Assembly (NCBI GenBank): GCA_004293505.1
Contig: RDYY01000144.1
Coordinates: 1 to 10,848, forward strand
Direction of reading: 5' to 3'
From: Sphingobacteriia bacterium
GTDB lineage: Bacteria; Bacteroidota; Bacteroidia; Chitinophagales; Chitinophagaceae
Length of the DNA: 10,848 nt
The notes below the pieces were generated by a model. That model was given only the letters and a program-made list of their open reading frames with translations, ran no database searches and was not told the DNA's origin. Positions within the stretch are counted from its first letter, which is position 1, and each line of letters opens with the position of its first letter. Shown here piece by piece: positions 1-7,216 of this stretch. The position numbers were made by a program, and so were the translations under genes.

Positions 1-876
1 TTCATTTAATTCATCGCCCACGGGAAAAAGCCAACCCGTATTGCTTTCGGCTTTTTCGGCCACATAATCGGCGCCCTTACCTGTGGTGAACATGTCAAAT
101 CCTGTGCGCAAAAAAGAGTTGATCCAAATGGTTCCTTCTGAACCCATGACTTCGTCACGCAAATCCAATCCGCCCCGAAAGGTCCAACTGACTTCAAATT
201 GTCCAATGGCACCGTTTTCGTATTTCACCAAACCAATGGCGTGGTCTTCGGCGGCAATCGGTTTTACTTGTGTATCGGCCCAACACATGACTTCAACGGG
301 TTTGATGTCTTTGCCGATGTAACTGCGGGTGATTTCTACACAGTGACAACCCAGGTCCAAAATGCAACCACCCCCCGCTTGTTCAATGTCCCAAAACCAT
401 TCGCTGTGCGGGCCAGGATGGGTTTCTCGGCTCTTGGCCCACAAGATGCGACCCAATGCGCCTTGGCGCACAGAAGCTTCTGCTTTGATGAATTTAGGGG
501 TATAGACCAGGTCTTCTAAATAACCATTGAAAATGCCGGCGGCTTCTACCGCTTCCAACATGCGCTTGGCTTCGGTGGCATTGCGCCCCAAGGGCTTGGT
601 GGTCATGACAGCTTTTTTGTGTTGGCAACACAACATCACTGCTTCTTCGTGCAAGTTGTTGGGCAGGGCAATGCAAACCATTTCTACTTCGGGCCGGGCA
701 ATGGCCGCTTCTAATTCAGTGGTCCAAAACGCTACTTGGTAGTCTTTGGCAAAAGATTGGGCACTGGTTTCTCGGCGGGAATAAACACTCACAATTTGAT
801 CACGGCTGCGGTATCCTTGCAAAGAATCGGCGTAAAAACGGCCGATGAATCCCGAGCCCAACATGGCTATTCTCAT
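1..876 (-). CDS. Gfo/Idh/MocA-family NAD(P)-dependent oxidoreductase, C-terminus cut off by the window edge
   Basis: The frame is open from the ATG at 876 to base 1, giving 292 codons with no stop; full family members are usually about 330-400 residues, so a modest part is missing. The N-terminus [12 protein letters not shown] is a Rossmann dinucleotide-binding motif (GxGxxG, residues 7-12). TKPLG at 93-97 is the position of the family EKP motif, with Lys94 as the likely catalytic base; Thr replaces the usual Glu. The second domain contains [11 protein letters not shown] (153-163), AGGG (167-170) and DLGCH (174-178, with Asp174 and His178), as in sugar and inositol dehydrogenase relatives. 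The start lies 9 nt after the stop of the upstream permease gene, so the two are very probably co-transcribed. The family oxidises or reduces sugar, inositol or glycoside hydroxyls with NAD(P); the substrate here cannot be read from sequence. Family is secure, specificity unknown. Confidence 0.93.
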   Translation of the reverse strand, partial: MRIAMLGSGFIGRFYADSLQGYRSRDQIVSVYSRRETSAQSFAKDYQVAFWTTELEAAIARPEVEMVCIALPNNLHEEAVMLCCQHKKAVMTTKPLGRNATEAKRMLEAVEAAGIFNGYLEDLVYTPKFIKAEASVRQGALGRILWAKSRETHPGPHSEWFWDIEQAGGGCILDLGCHCVEITRSYIGKDIKPVEVMCWADTQVKPIAAEDHAIGLVKYENGAIGQFEVSWTFRGGLDLRDEVMGSEGTIWINSFLRTGFDMFTTGKGADYVAEKAESNTGWLFPVGDELNE

Positions 877-885
877 GGCAAAAAA

Positions 886-2091
886 TTAATGCGAAACAGC
901 AGGTGTTTCTTTTTTCTCTTTGAAAAATAAAATGAAGAAAACCAATACAGCAGCGGCAATATAGGCGGGTGTCATCCAAATGCTTTGCCAATCGTGGCCA
1001 GTGGTATCAGCTATTTTTTTGCTCTCCACCACATAGCCCGACACACTGGTACCAATCACCATGCCCAAACCATAAGTAGCAAAGGTGAAAAGACCTTGGG
1101 CGGCATTCTTGATTTTTTCACCTGCTTTTTTCTCGGTATACATGTAACCCGTTACAAAGAAAAAGTCATAGCAAATGCCGTGTAAAACAATGCCCGCATA
1201 CAACATCCAACCAGCAGATTCTACATTGCCATAAGCAAAGCAGATGTAGCGCAAGATCCAGGCCGTCATGCCAAAAATGAGCATGTTCTTGACCCCTGCG
1301 CGGTTGAACAAGAAGGGAATGGCCAGGATGAACAAAGCTTCCGACACCTGGCCTAGGGTCATTTTGCTGGCGGCATTGGGAAACCCAATTTCATTCAAAA
1401 AAGGATTGGCAAATCCGTAATAAAACGAAAGGGGAATACAAATTAAAATAGCGGCAATGAAAAAGACCAAGAAAGACTTTTCTTTCAACAACACAAAAGC
1501 TTCTGTCCCCAAGGCACTGGAAGCATCGGCTGCTTTTCCCTTGGGTGGGGTATTGGGCAGGAAAAAACTAAAAAGGCCCAAGACAGCACTGACACCAGCA
1601 GCCAAGTAAAAAGTGTTGGCCGATTTTTCAATGCCCATTTGGCCCACACAAACACCTGCCACAATCCAACCAATGGTACCAAATACACGGATCCATGGAA
1701 ACTGCTTTCCCGGATCGGTCATTTGGGAAAAAGCCACACTGTTGCTGAGGGCAATGGTGGGCATGTACAAAAGGGAGTACACCAAAATAACCCAGTAAAA
1801 GGTTTGGCTGTTGTCAATTTTGGTGGCCAAGAAAAGCAGGGCTGCCCCCAACAAGTGCAAGACGCCCATGATGCGTTGGGCGGCAAAAAAACGGTCGGCA
1901 ACCATGCCCACAAAAAAGGGTGAAATCATGGTGGCAATGGCCAGTGCACCATAAGTGGCACCAATTTGAACCCCATTGGCCATCAAAGGCGATTCGCCCA
2001 TGTAAGTACCCATGGTAACATACCAGGCGCTCCAAATAAAATACTGCAAAAACATCATGGCAGCCAAGGCAATGCCGGAACTCATTTTCAT
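886..2091 (-). CDS. MFS permease of the nucleoside:H+ symporter (NHS, NupG-like) family
   Basis: The protein is about 401 residues and has roughly twelve hydrophobic segments, as expected for a major facilitator carrier in the inner membrane. The N-terminal part (FFIW-like YFIWSAWYVTMGTYM, then SPFFVGMVADRFF) and the C-terminal part (GICYDFFFVTGYMYTEKK followed by AAQGLFTFATYGLGM) are typical of the Nuc_H_symport family, whose characterised members NupG and XapB import nucleosides with protons. Many Bacteroidota members sit beside Gfo/Idh/MocA oxidoreductases and may carry other glycosides, so nucleoside transport is a family inference. The start is uncertain: ATG codons lie at 2091 and 2085 (MKMSS), and an in-frame TTG lies at 2097. 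I prefer ATG at 2091, which leaves 40 bp after the metZ stop. No clear promoter or terminator is seen in that gap, so it is probably in the same transcript as metZ and the oxidoreductase. Confidence 0.9.
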   Translation of the reverse strand: MKMSSGIALAAMMFLQYFIWSAWYVTMGTYMGESPLMANGVQIGATYGALAIATMISPFFVGMVADRFFAAQRIMGVLHLLGAALLFLATKIDNSQTFYWVILVYSLLYMPTIALSNSVAFSQMTDPGKQFPWIRVFGTIGWIVAGVCVGQMGIEKSANTFYLAAGVSAVLGLFSFFLPNTPPKGKAADASSALGTEAFVLLKEKSFLVFFIAAILICIPLSFYYGFANPFLNEIGFPNAASKMTLGQVSEALFILAIPFLFNRAGVKNMLIFGMTAWILRYICFAYGNVESAGWMLYAGIVLHGICYDFFFVTGYMYTEKKAGEKIKNAAQGLFTFATYGLGMVIGTSVSGYVVESKKIADTTGHDWQSIWMTPAYIAAAVLVFFILFFKEKKETPAVSH

Positions 2092-2131
2092 GTGCAATCG
2101 TTTGAAGACTGAAAATAAGCAATCCTTGCCA

Positions 2132-3292
2132 TCAACCCAAGGCTTGGAGAATATCGGCCAGGATATCGTCTTTGTCTTCTAAGCCTGCGCTGATGCGGAT
2201 CAAGCCAGGTCCTATGCCCACGGCTGCCCGGTCTGCCTCGCTCAATTTGGCGTGGGTGGTGCTGGCCGGGTGAGAAGCAATGCTGCGGGCATCACCCAAA
2301 TTGGCGGTCAAAGACAAGAGTTGCAAGCGGTCCAAGAATTGTCTGCCAGCCGCCAATCCGCCTTTTACATTAAAACAAACGATGCCGCCACCGTTTTGCA
2401 TTTGCTTTTTGGCAATGTCACATTGCGGGTGAGTGGCCAAAAACGGATAGCGCAAATCAACCAGGGCGGGGTGGGCCGATAATTGTTCAGCCAAGTAAAG
2501 GGCATTGCTGGCGTGTTTTTCCATGCGCACTTCCAAGGTTTCTAAACTCTTGCTCAAAACCCAGGCGTTGAAAGGAGAGAGGGCTGGTCCTGTGCTGCGA
2601 CAGAACAAATAAATTTCTTTGATCAGGTCGGCTCGGCCCACTACCACTCCGCCCAACACGCGTCCCTGTCCATCAATCCACTTGGTGGCTGAATGCACCA
2701 CCAGGTCGGCCCCAAAATCAATGGGGGTTTGGTTAAAGGGGGTGGCAAAGCAATTGTCAACATTTAAAATGATGCCCCTTTCTTTACACAGGGCACTGAT
2801 CATTGCTATGTCCAACACGTCCAATCCAGGATTGGTGGGCGTTTCCAAGTACACCATTTTGGTATTGGGCCTGAGGGCAGCTGCCCATTCTGCTGCGCTT
2901 GCCGTGGCAGCAATATAAGAAGTCTCGATCCCGTATTTGGGCAAGTATTTGGCAATGACGGTATGGGTACTGCCAAAAATGGATTGACAAGACAAGAGGT
3001 GATCGCCTTGTTGCAACAAAGCCATCATGGAACCAAAGACGGCACCCATGCCGGAAGCCATGGCATAGCCGGCTTCAGCGCCTTCTATAGCCACCATTTT
3101 TTGGGTGAATTCCTGCACATTGGGATTGCTGAATCGGCTGTATATGTTGTCGTCGGTTTCATCGGCAAAGGCGGCCCGCATGGATTCTGCATTGTCGAAA
3201 CAAAAACTACTGGTTAAAAAAAGAGGTGTGGCATGCTCACCCTGTGGGGTACGGGGTGTTTGGGTGCGGATGGCAAGGGTTGATTTTTTCAC
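2132..3292 (-). CDS. metZ: O-acyl-homoserine sulfhydrylase (MetZ-type, Cys/Met metabolism PLP enzyme)
   Basis: This 386-residue protein is a fold-type I PLP enzyme of the Cys/Met metabolism family. It joins sulfide to O-acetyl- or O-succinyl-homoserine to make homocysteine in the cytoplasm. Visible motifs are YSRFSNPN (51-58, cofactor phosphate and substrate region), Asp179 in NVDN (pyridine nitrogen contact) and the signature DLVVHSATKWIDGQG (196-210) with Schiff-base Lys204. DGQGRVLGG and the following GPALSPFNAWVLSK resemble MetZ (O-succinylhomoserine sulfhydrylase) rather than cystathionine synthases or lyases. Because the neighbouring acyltransferase is MetX, the actual substrate may be the acetyl ester. 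The start is GTG at 3292: upstream in the same frame are only CTT, ATA and the TAA of the preceding gene, and the first internal ATG would delete needed N-terminal sequence. It follows the OsmC gene by 6 bp. Confidence 0.92.
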   Translation of the reverse strand: MKKSTLAIRTQTPRTPQGEHATPLFLTSSFCFDNAESMRAAFADETDDNIYSRFSNPNVQEFTQKMVAIEGAEAGYAMASGMGAVFGSMMALLQQGDHLLSCQSIFGSTHTVIAKYLPKYGIETSYIAATASAAEWAAALRPNTKMVYLETPTNPGLDVLDIAMISALCKERGIILNVDNCFATPFNQTPIDFGADLVVHSATKWIDGQGRVLGGVVVGRADLIKEIYLFCRSTGPALSPFNAWVLSKSLETLEVRMEKHASNALYLAEQLSAHPALVDLRYPFLATHPQCDIAKKQMQNGGGIVCFNVKGGLAAGRQFLDRLQLLSLTANLGDARSIASHPASTTHAKLSEADRAAVGIGPGLIRISAGLEDKDDILADILQALG

Positions 3293-3298
3293 AAGTAT

Positions 3299-3739
3299 TT
3301 AAGCGGGTTGAGGTGCAGGTGATGCAATGTGAATGGTCCAGGTGATGCTGGCCCCAGCTGCTCTTAAAGTAGCGGCAACCGAACAATATTTGTTCAAGGA
3401 AAGGGCAATGGCTTTTTCTGCTTTGTCCGGATCAATTTGGCCCGTAAAATGAAAAGCCAGTTCAATGGTTTTCCAGAGAGAAGGTTCTTTGCCTTCCTCT
3501 CTTTGGCCTTGGATAACGACCTTCATTTTTTGCAGATCTTGTTTCTGTTTTTTTAAAATGCTGACGATGTCAACACCGCCACATCCCCCCAAGCCCATCA
3601 ACAAAGTTTGCATGGGCCTGATGCCTGCATTGCTTCCCCCCAAAGCGGGTGAAGCATCCATGCGCAGCTGGTGGCCCAAAGCGTCTGTGGCTTCAAAGGC
3701 ATAAGCTTGGTCAACCCTTTCTAAGATAATGGTATCCAT
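3299..3739 (-). CDS. OsmC/Ohr-family protein
   Basis: This is a 146-residue protein, normal length for the OsmC-like fold. The two conserved cysteines of the family are present: Cys53 in GLGGCGGVDIV, at the start of the central helix, and Cys119 in NKYCSVAATL. In characterised OsmC and Ohr proteins this pair reduces organic or fatty-acid hydroperoxides using thiols. This sequence looks more like the YhfA-type branch, whose role is not settled. The gene is the first of the minus-strand run and is divergent from metX; a perfect TAnnTTTG box (TACCTTTG) ends 14 nt before the ATG. Its stop is 6 nt from, and in frame with, the GTG of metZ, implying translational coupling. A link with sulfur or thiol metabolism is an inference from context. 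Family assignment is firm, reaction is not. Confidence 0.9.
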   Translation of the reverse strand: MDTIILERVDQAYAFEATDALGHQLRMDASPALGGSNAGIRPMQTLLMGLGGCGGVDIVSILKKQKQDLQKMKVVIQGQREEGKEPSLWKTIELAFHFTGQIDPDKAEKAIALSLNKYCSVAATLRAAGASITWTIHIASPAPQPA

Positions 3740-3746
3740 GTAGAGA

Positions 3747-3782
3747 TTTGCTTCAAAGGTAAGCCTGCAAGGTCTTATTTTG
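3747..3782 (+). promoter_or_regulatory. Candidate metX promoter
   Basis: The plus strand has TTTG at 3747-3750 and, after 24 nt, TTATTTTG at 3775-3782, one mismatch from TAnnTTTG. The spacing is slightly longer than the usual 17-23 nt. Transcription would start near 3786, about 13 nt before the ATG of metX. It occupies the same 59-bp gap as the osmC promoter. Support is modest. Confidence 0.35.
3754..3761 (-). promoter_or_regulatory. Candidate -7 element for the osmC-metZ run
   Basis: On the minus strand the box reads TACCTTTG, a perfect match to the Bacteroidota housekeeping -7 consensus TAnnTTTG. A start 4 nt downstream would give an 11-nt leader before the ATG at 3739. No good TTTG is found at the usual -33 distance; a TTG 25 nt upstream is the nearest. 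The box lies inside the spacer of the candidate metX promoter on the other strand, so the two promoters overlap. Confidence 0.5.
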
Positions 3783-3798
3783 CAGTCAATTCAGCGGC

Positions 3799-4806
3799 AT
3801 GGAACAGTTTCATCATCCTTTTGCTTTCCCTTTGGAAAATGGTCATGTCTTGCCCAGTTTGGACATTGCTTATACCCAATTGGGCCAGCCCAATGCGGAC
3901 CAAAGCAATGTGGTTTGGGTCTGCCATGCTTTAACGGCCAACAGCGATCCCAGTGATTGGTGGAAAGGATTGGTGGGCGAGGGCTGTTTGTTGGACCCCA
4001 AAAAATACTGCATCATCGGCGCCAATATATTGGGTTCTTGTTATGGCAGCACAGGTCCTTTGAGCCCGAACCCTGCTTCTGGTTTGCCCTACTATTCAGA
4101 TTTTCCAGGCCTTACCATCCGTGACATGGTCAAAGCCCATGTGTTGTTGCGCCAACATTTGGGCATACGCAAGATTGCTTTGCTGCTGGGTGGGAGCATG
4201 GGTGGATACCAGGTATTGGAATGGGCAGTGATGGAACCCACTATGGTGCAAAAACTTTTTTTGATTGCAACTTCCGCTTCTGAAAGTGCTTGGGGTGTGG
4301 CTGTTCACACGGCCCAACGCATGGCCATTGAGGCCGATGCCACATGGCACCACCACCATCCCGAAGCCGGTGCCAAGGGTTTGAAAGCGGCGCGGGCCAT
4401 TGGCATGCTGACTTACCGCAATTACATGACTTTTCAGGAAAAGCAAACCGATCCCGATCCCGAAAAAATAGATGGCTTCAAAGCTTCTTCCTATTTACTA
4501 TACCAAGGCGACAAATTGGTGAAGCGCTTCAACGCTTATGCCTACTATATTTTAACCAAGGCCATGGATTCCCATCACTTGGGCCGAGGAAGGGGAGGAG
4601 ACTTGATAGCCGTGTTGCAAACCATGCAACAGCCCACCCTCATCATGGCCATTCGGTCCGATATCTTGTGTCCGCCCGATGAACAAGCTTTTATGGCAGA
4701 ACACATGCCCCAGGCCCAATTGGTGACCATTGACTCCACTTATGGGCACGATGGTTTCATCATCGAGACCGAACAAATCACCCAACACCTCAAAGCATTT
4801 ATTTGA
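3799..4806 (+). CDS. metX: Homoserine O-acetyltransferase (alpha/beta hydrolase fold)
   Basis: This 335-residue cytoplasmic enzyme matches MetX over its full length. It transfers an acyl group, normally acetyl from acetyl-CoA, to the hydroxyl of L-homoserine, the first committed step of methionine synthesis. Visible motifs are CHALTANSD (42-50), ILGSCYGSTGP (77-87) and the nucleophile elbow GGSMGGYQVLEWA with Ser133. The other triad members are Asp288 in RSDIL and His317 in YGHDGF. MetX homologues can use acetyl- or succinyl-CoA; I cannot decide this from sequence, so acetyl is the default for the family. It is divergent from the osmC-metZ run, and metZ supplies the next step, so the two transcripts together encode direct-sulfhydrylation methionine synthesis. 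The last 8 bp overlap the acylase 3' end on the opposite strand. Confidence 0.95.
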   Translation: MEQFHHPFAFPLENGHVLPSLDIAYTQLGQPNADQSNVVWVCHALTANSDPSDWWKGLVGEGCLLDPKKYCIIGANILGSCYGSTGPLSPNPASGLPYYSDFPGLTIRDMVKAHVLLRQHLGIRKIALLLGGSMGGYQVLEWAVMEPTMVQKLFLIATSASESAWGVAVHTAQRMAIEADATWHHHHPEAGAKGLKAARAIGMLTYRNYMTFQEKQTDPDPEKIDGFKASSYLLYQGDKLVKRFNAYAYYILTKAMDSHHLGRGRGGDLIAVLQTMQQPTLIMAIRSDILCPPDEQAFMAEHMPQAQLVTIDSTYGHDGFIIETEQITQHLKAFI

Positions 4807-6937
4807 CCGCTACTGGGTGGTAAATGGATTTTGCCGCCGCATATACTTGTTTTTTGTCCAAGGTCATGGGCTTGGTTTTTTGTTGCACATAGTCTTCCAT
4901 TTGATCGGTATAATGGGGACTGTTTTTGCGCGCTGATGCACCATACACATTCAAGCTTTCAATGATGGGCCCATCTTTGGTAAAGCGGACCAATTCAACA
5001 TAAGCTTCTCCTTGGTTGCCCTTGTACTTGCCGTCTTTGTACGGAATGCTGTACATGGGCGCCAAGACATCCATGAGGCCCGGCAAAGGAATTTCTTTGT
5101 CGCCGCGCACCAGTTTTTGAACATCGCCCAAGGTCAAGTTGGTGCGCCCAAAATCTTTGAGCATGGTATTGCGGGCTTCTAACACCAATTGGTGGGCCAA
5201 GTCTTGGGTCAAGACACGGTTTTTTTGGTAGATGCCCCCCTTGGCCACAAATGCTACTTGTAACATGAAAAAACTGCCCGCCCCTACGCTATTTGCCTCG
5301 GCCTTGCGGTCCCAGTTTTTCAATTGGTTCAAGACATCGGCCACATCGGGATAAGTGGCAGGGTCCAATAAAAAAACACTGTCGATACCCGTGGGAAAAT
5401 AAAACCGATCCGGAAACTGTCGGTCAAATTTGATGCGCTTGAAATCGGCATAACTGACCTTGTCCAAGGGTGCCAGCAGTTGCGCAAAACGCATGCTGCG
5501 GTTGTTCTCCAAGGTTTCATAGCCCATGGTGGGGTCTTTGATCACAGGGTTTTCGCCCGGTCCTGTAGAATGAAAAGGGGAGTGGTTGGTGTTGTACACA
5601 TAACCCGATTTGGGTTGCAAGACTTGGGGCAGATCGGCCAATGGATGCAAGTCATTCCACAGGGTTGCAGCTGTATTGCCCGGTAGGGTGCCCTTCCAAT
5701 TGTAGCCCTTGTTGCGCACAGGAATGCGGCCATTGCTCACGTAATAAATGGTGTCGTAACGATCGGCATACACGATGTTGTAACCGGGAATGGCCAACAT
5801 GTCCAAAGCTTTTTTGAATTCGGTAAAATTGCGGGCCTTGTTGAATCGATACCATTGTTCCAAACCCCGAATGTCCATTTGTGCCGGCATCCGAATGGAA
5901 AAGACGCCTTTTTCTGTCACCACTGTTGGCCCGTAAATGCTCCAATGGGCCTTCTTCTTCACCGATATTTTCAATGCCCCTATTTTGACTTTCAAAGGCA
6001 CGGTTTTTTCTTCCAGCGTTTTCCATTCACCATCAAAGCGGTATTGCATGTTGTTGGCGGGATTCATTTCCAACTGGTATACGTCTAATTTGTCGGGGTC
6101 ATTGACCGTGTGGGCCCAGCCCAAATATTCATTGGCGCCATGTAAAATGGAGGGAGCGCCTGGAAAATTGGCCCCCAAAATATTCCACCCTTCTTCACTG
6201 CACAAATGCGCTTCATAAAAAGCCACAGGCCCTTCCAAAGGCTGGTGGGCATTGATGTCCAAATAAACTTGGCCATCGGTGGTCTTGGCCGAATTGAAAG
6301 CAAATGCATTGCTGCCCTGGGTTTTGAATTGTTCGGCCAAAGGAATGGTGCCACCAAAAATGGCGCTGAGGGCTTTATCGGCCCCGGACAAAATACAGAG
6401 TTGCAAAACCGAATAACGGATCATGTCTTGGGGGGTAGCGGGAAATGCTTTTTTCAACAAAACTTCTTTGGGATGGGCAGCCGCATAAGCATTGAGGCCC
6501 GCTGCATAACCCTCCAATACTTTTTTGAAATCGGGGGCCAAGTCAGTATCGTATTTGGCTGCTACCAATTCAGGAATCCGCAAGAGGTGAACGATGTAAT
6601 CAACTTGCGCACCCTTCTTACCTTGGTATTGGGCCAGCATGGCTTTGCCTGCTAACAGGCCTTGTTGAATGGTGGCAAAATCATCTTCCGCTGCTGCCCA
6701 AGCCAGGCCATAAGCTACTTCAGCATCTGTTTTGGCAAAAATGTGGGGCACACCATAAGCGTCTCGTACAATATCAATTTTGTTGGGGTCAAAAGACAAT
6801 TGTGCCATGGCTTGGCTGCCTGTCAAAAGGCTAAGCACCAAGAGGGCCAGAAACTTGGTCTGAAATCCCTTAAGGGACAAGGAAGTAAAAGGCTTGCGTA
6901 ATAAATGCAGTTCAACAGCAGGAAGGGACATTTTCAT
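4799..6937 (-). CDS. Exported penicillin acylase / AHL-acylase-type Ntn hydrolase precursor
   Basis: This 712-residue precursor begins with a long basic N-region and a hydrophobic stretch (about 29-40) ending TGSQAMAQ, so signal peptidase would probably cut after AMA near residue 45; the mature protein should be periplasmic or secreted. The alpha chain carries VRDAYGVPHIFA (57-68). The predicted self-cleavage site is Gly208-Ser209 in TQGSNAFAF, making Ser209 the N-terminal nucleophile of the beta chain. Counting from Ser209 as 1, His231 is beta23 and Val278 (in HTVND) is beta70, the spacing I recall for the acyl-homoserine-lactone acylase PvdQ. Asn451 in YNTNHSP is the likely oxyanion-hole Asn. 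The family hydrolyses amide bonds of acylated amines; the exact substrate is not provable here. ATG codons at 6937 and 6931 are both possible starts. It has its own candidate promoter and converges on metX. Confidence 0.9.
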   Translation of the reverse strand: MKMSLPAVELHLLRKPFTSLSLKGFQTKFLALLVLSLLTGSQAMAQLSFDPNKIDIVRDAYGVPHIFAKTDAEVAYGLAWAAAEDDFATIQQGLLAGKAMLAQYQGKKGAQVDYIVHLLRIPELVAAKYDTDLAPDFKKVLEGYAAGLNAYAAAHPKEVLLKKAFPATPQDMIRYSVLQLCILSGADKALSAIFGGTIPLAEQFKTQGSNAFAFNSAKTTDGQVYLDINAHQPLEGPVAFYEAHLCSEEGWNILGANFPGAPSILHGANEYLGWAHTVNDPDKLDVYQLEMNPANNMQYRFDGEWKTLEEKTVPLKVKIGALKISVKKKAHWSIYGPTVVTEKGVFSIRMPAQMDIRGLEQWYRFNKARNFTEFKKALDMLAIPGYNIVYADRYDTIYYVSNGRIPVRNKGYNWKGTLPGNTAATLWNDLHPLADLPQVLQPKSGYVYNTNHSPFHSTGPGENPVIKDPTMGYETLENNRSMRFAQLLAPLDKVSYADFKRIKFDRQFPDRFYFPTGIDSVFLLDPATYPDVADVLNQLKNWDRKAEANSVGAGSFFMLQVAFVAKGGIYQKNRVLTQDLAHQLVLEARNTMLKDFGRTNLTLGDVQKLVRGDKEIPLPGLMDVLAPMYSIPYKDGKYKGNQGEAYVELVRFTKDGPIIESLNVYGASARKNSPHYTDQMEDYVQQKTKPMTLDKKQVYAAAKSIYHPVAVK

Positions 6938-6941
6938 GTTG

Positions 6942-6964
6942 GTATTAACTAGTAGTATTAACTA
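6942..6964. repeat. 10-bp direct repeat in the acylase leader
   Basis: GTATTAACTA occurs at 6942-6951 and again, identically, at 6955-6964, a 13-bp period. It lies in the predicted 5' leader of the acylase gene, between the candidate -7 box and the ATG. It could be a protein-binding site or a chance AT-rich repeat. Confidence 0.5.
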
Positions 6965-6971
6965 AGAGGAG

Positions 6972-6979
6972 CAAAGCTA
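6972..6979 (-). promoter_or_regulatory. Candidate -7 element for the acylase gene
   Basis: The minus strand reads TAGCTTTG, a perfect TAnnTTTG match. Transcription starting about 4 nt downstream would give a leader near 31 nt before the ATG at 6937. No TTTG is present at the expected -33 distance, so the call rests on the -7 box alone. The rest of the 102-bp gap (6938-7039) shows only the direct repeat and a weak TATCTTTA box (7018-7025) that might serve the small downstream plus-strand gene. Confidence 0.45.
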
Positions 6980-7039
6980 AAGGGTTTATGGACAGAACCA
7001 TTTTTCCAGCAACTTGTTATCTTTACCAAAACCAATCAC

Positions 7040-7216
7040 ATGGGTATTTTGAAACAGTTTGGGGAATACCTTTTTTTGCGCAAGCCCGATCCCAACGCGC
7101 CCCGTACTCCTTGGATGAAATACATGCACGGGATGAACCGCATTTCCTTGATTGTGTTTTTGCTGGCCTTGGTCTTTATTTTGGTCAAGACCCTTGTCCT
7201 GCCTTTGTTTCGCTGA
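7040..7216 (+). CDS. Small single-span membrane protein, DUF6728-like
   Basis: This 58-residue ORF starts with ATG at 7040 and ends with TGA at 7214-7216. The protein begins MGILKQFGEYLFLRKPDPN, has a basic middle with APRTPWMKYMHGMNRIS (20-36), and ends in one hydrophobic segment (about 36-56) rich in Leu, Val, Ile and Phe. This pattern, a GEYLF(F/L)RK start, PNAPRT, then MHGMNRIS and a helix, is what I know from the short conserved Bacteroidota family DUF6728; its function is not known. Several features favour a real gene over chance: the family match, a clear amphipathic-then-membrane layout, and position in a gap between two unrelated genes. Its last 32 bp overlap the 3' end of lpxB on the other strand. 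Assignment is from memory of the family, not a search. Confidence 0.82.
   Translation: MGILKQFGEYLFLRKPDPNAPRTPWMKYMHGMNRISLIVFLLALVFILVKTLVLPLFR

Noticed and set aside
2092..2097. TTG start for the permease giving two extra residues (403 in total)
   Set aside because: ATG codons at 2091 and 2085 fit the family N-terminus and are the commoner choice; nothing supports TTG.
4778..4842. CACCCA/TGGGTG inverted repeat flanking the metX-acylase stop codons as a bidirectional terminator
   Set aside because: The stem is only 6 bp with a loop of more than 30 nt and no T-run, so it is not convincing.
3799..6937. Functional coupling in which the acylase frees homoserine lactone to feed MetX
   Set aside because: The genes are convergent with separate promoters, the acylase substrate is unproven, and homoserine lactone would still need ring opening. 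Proximity alone does not support it.
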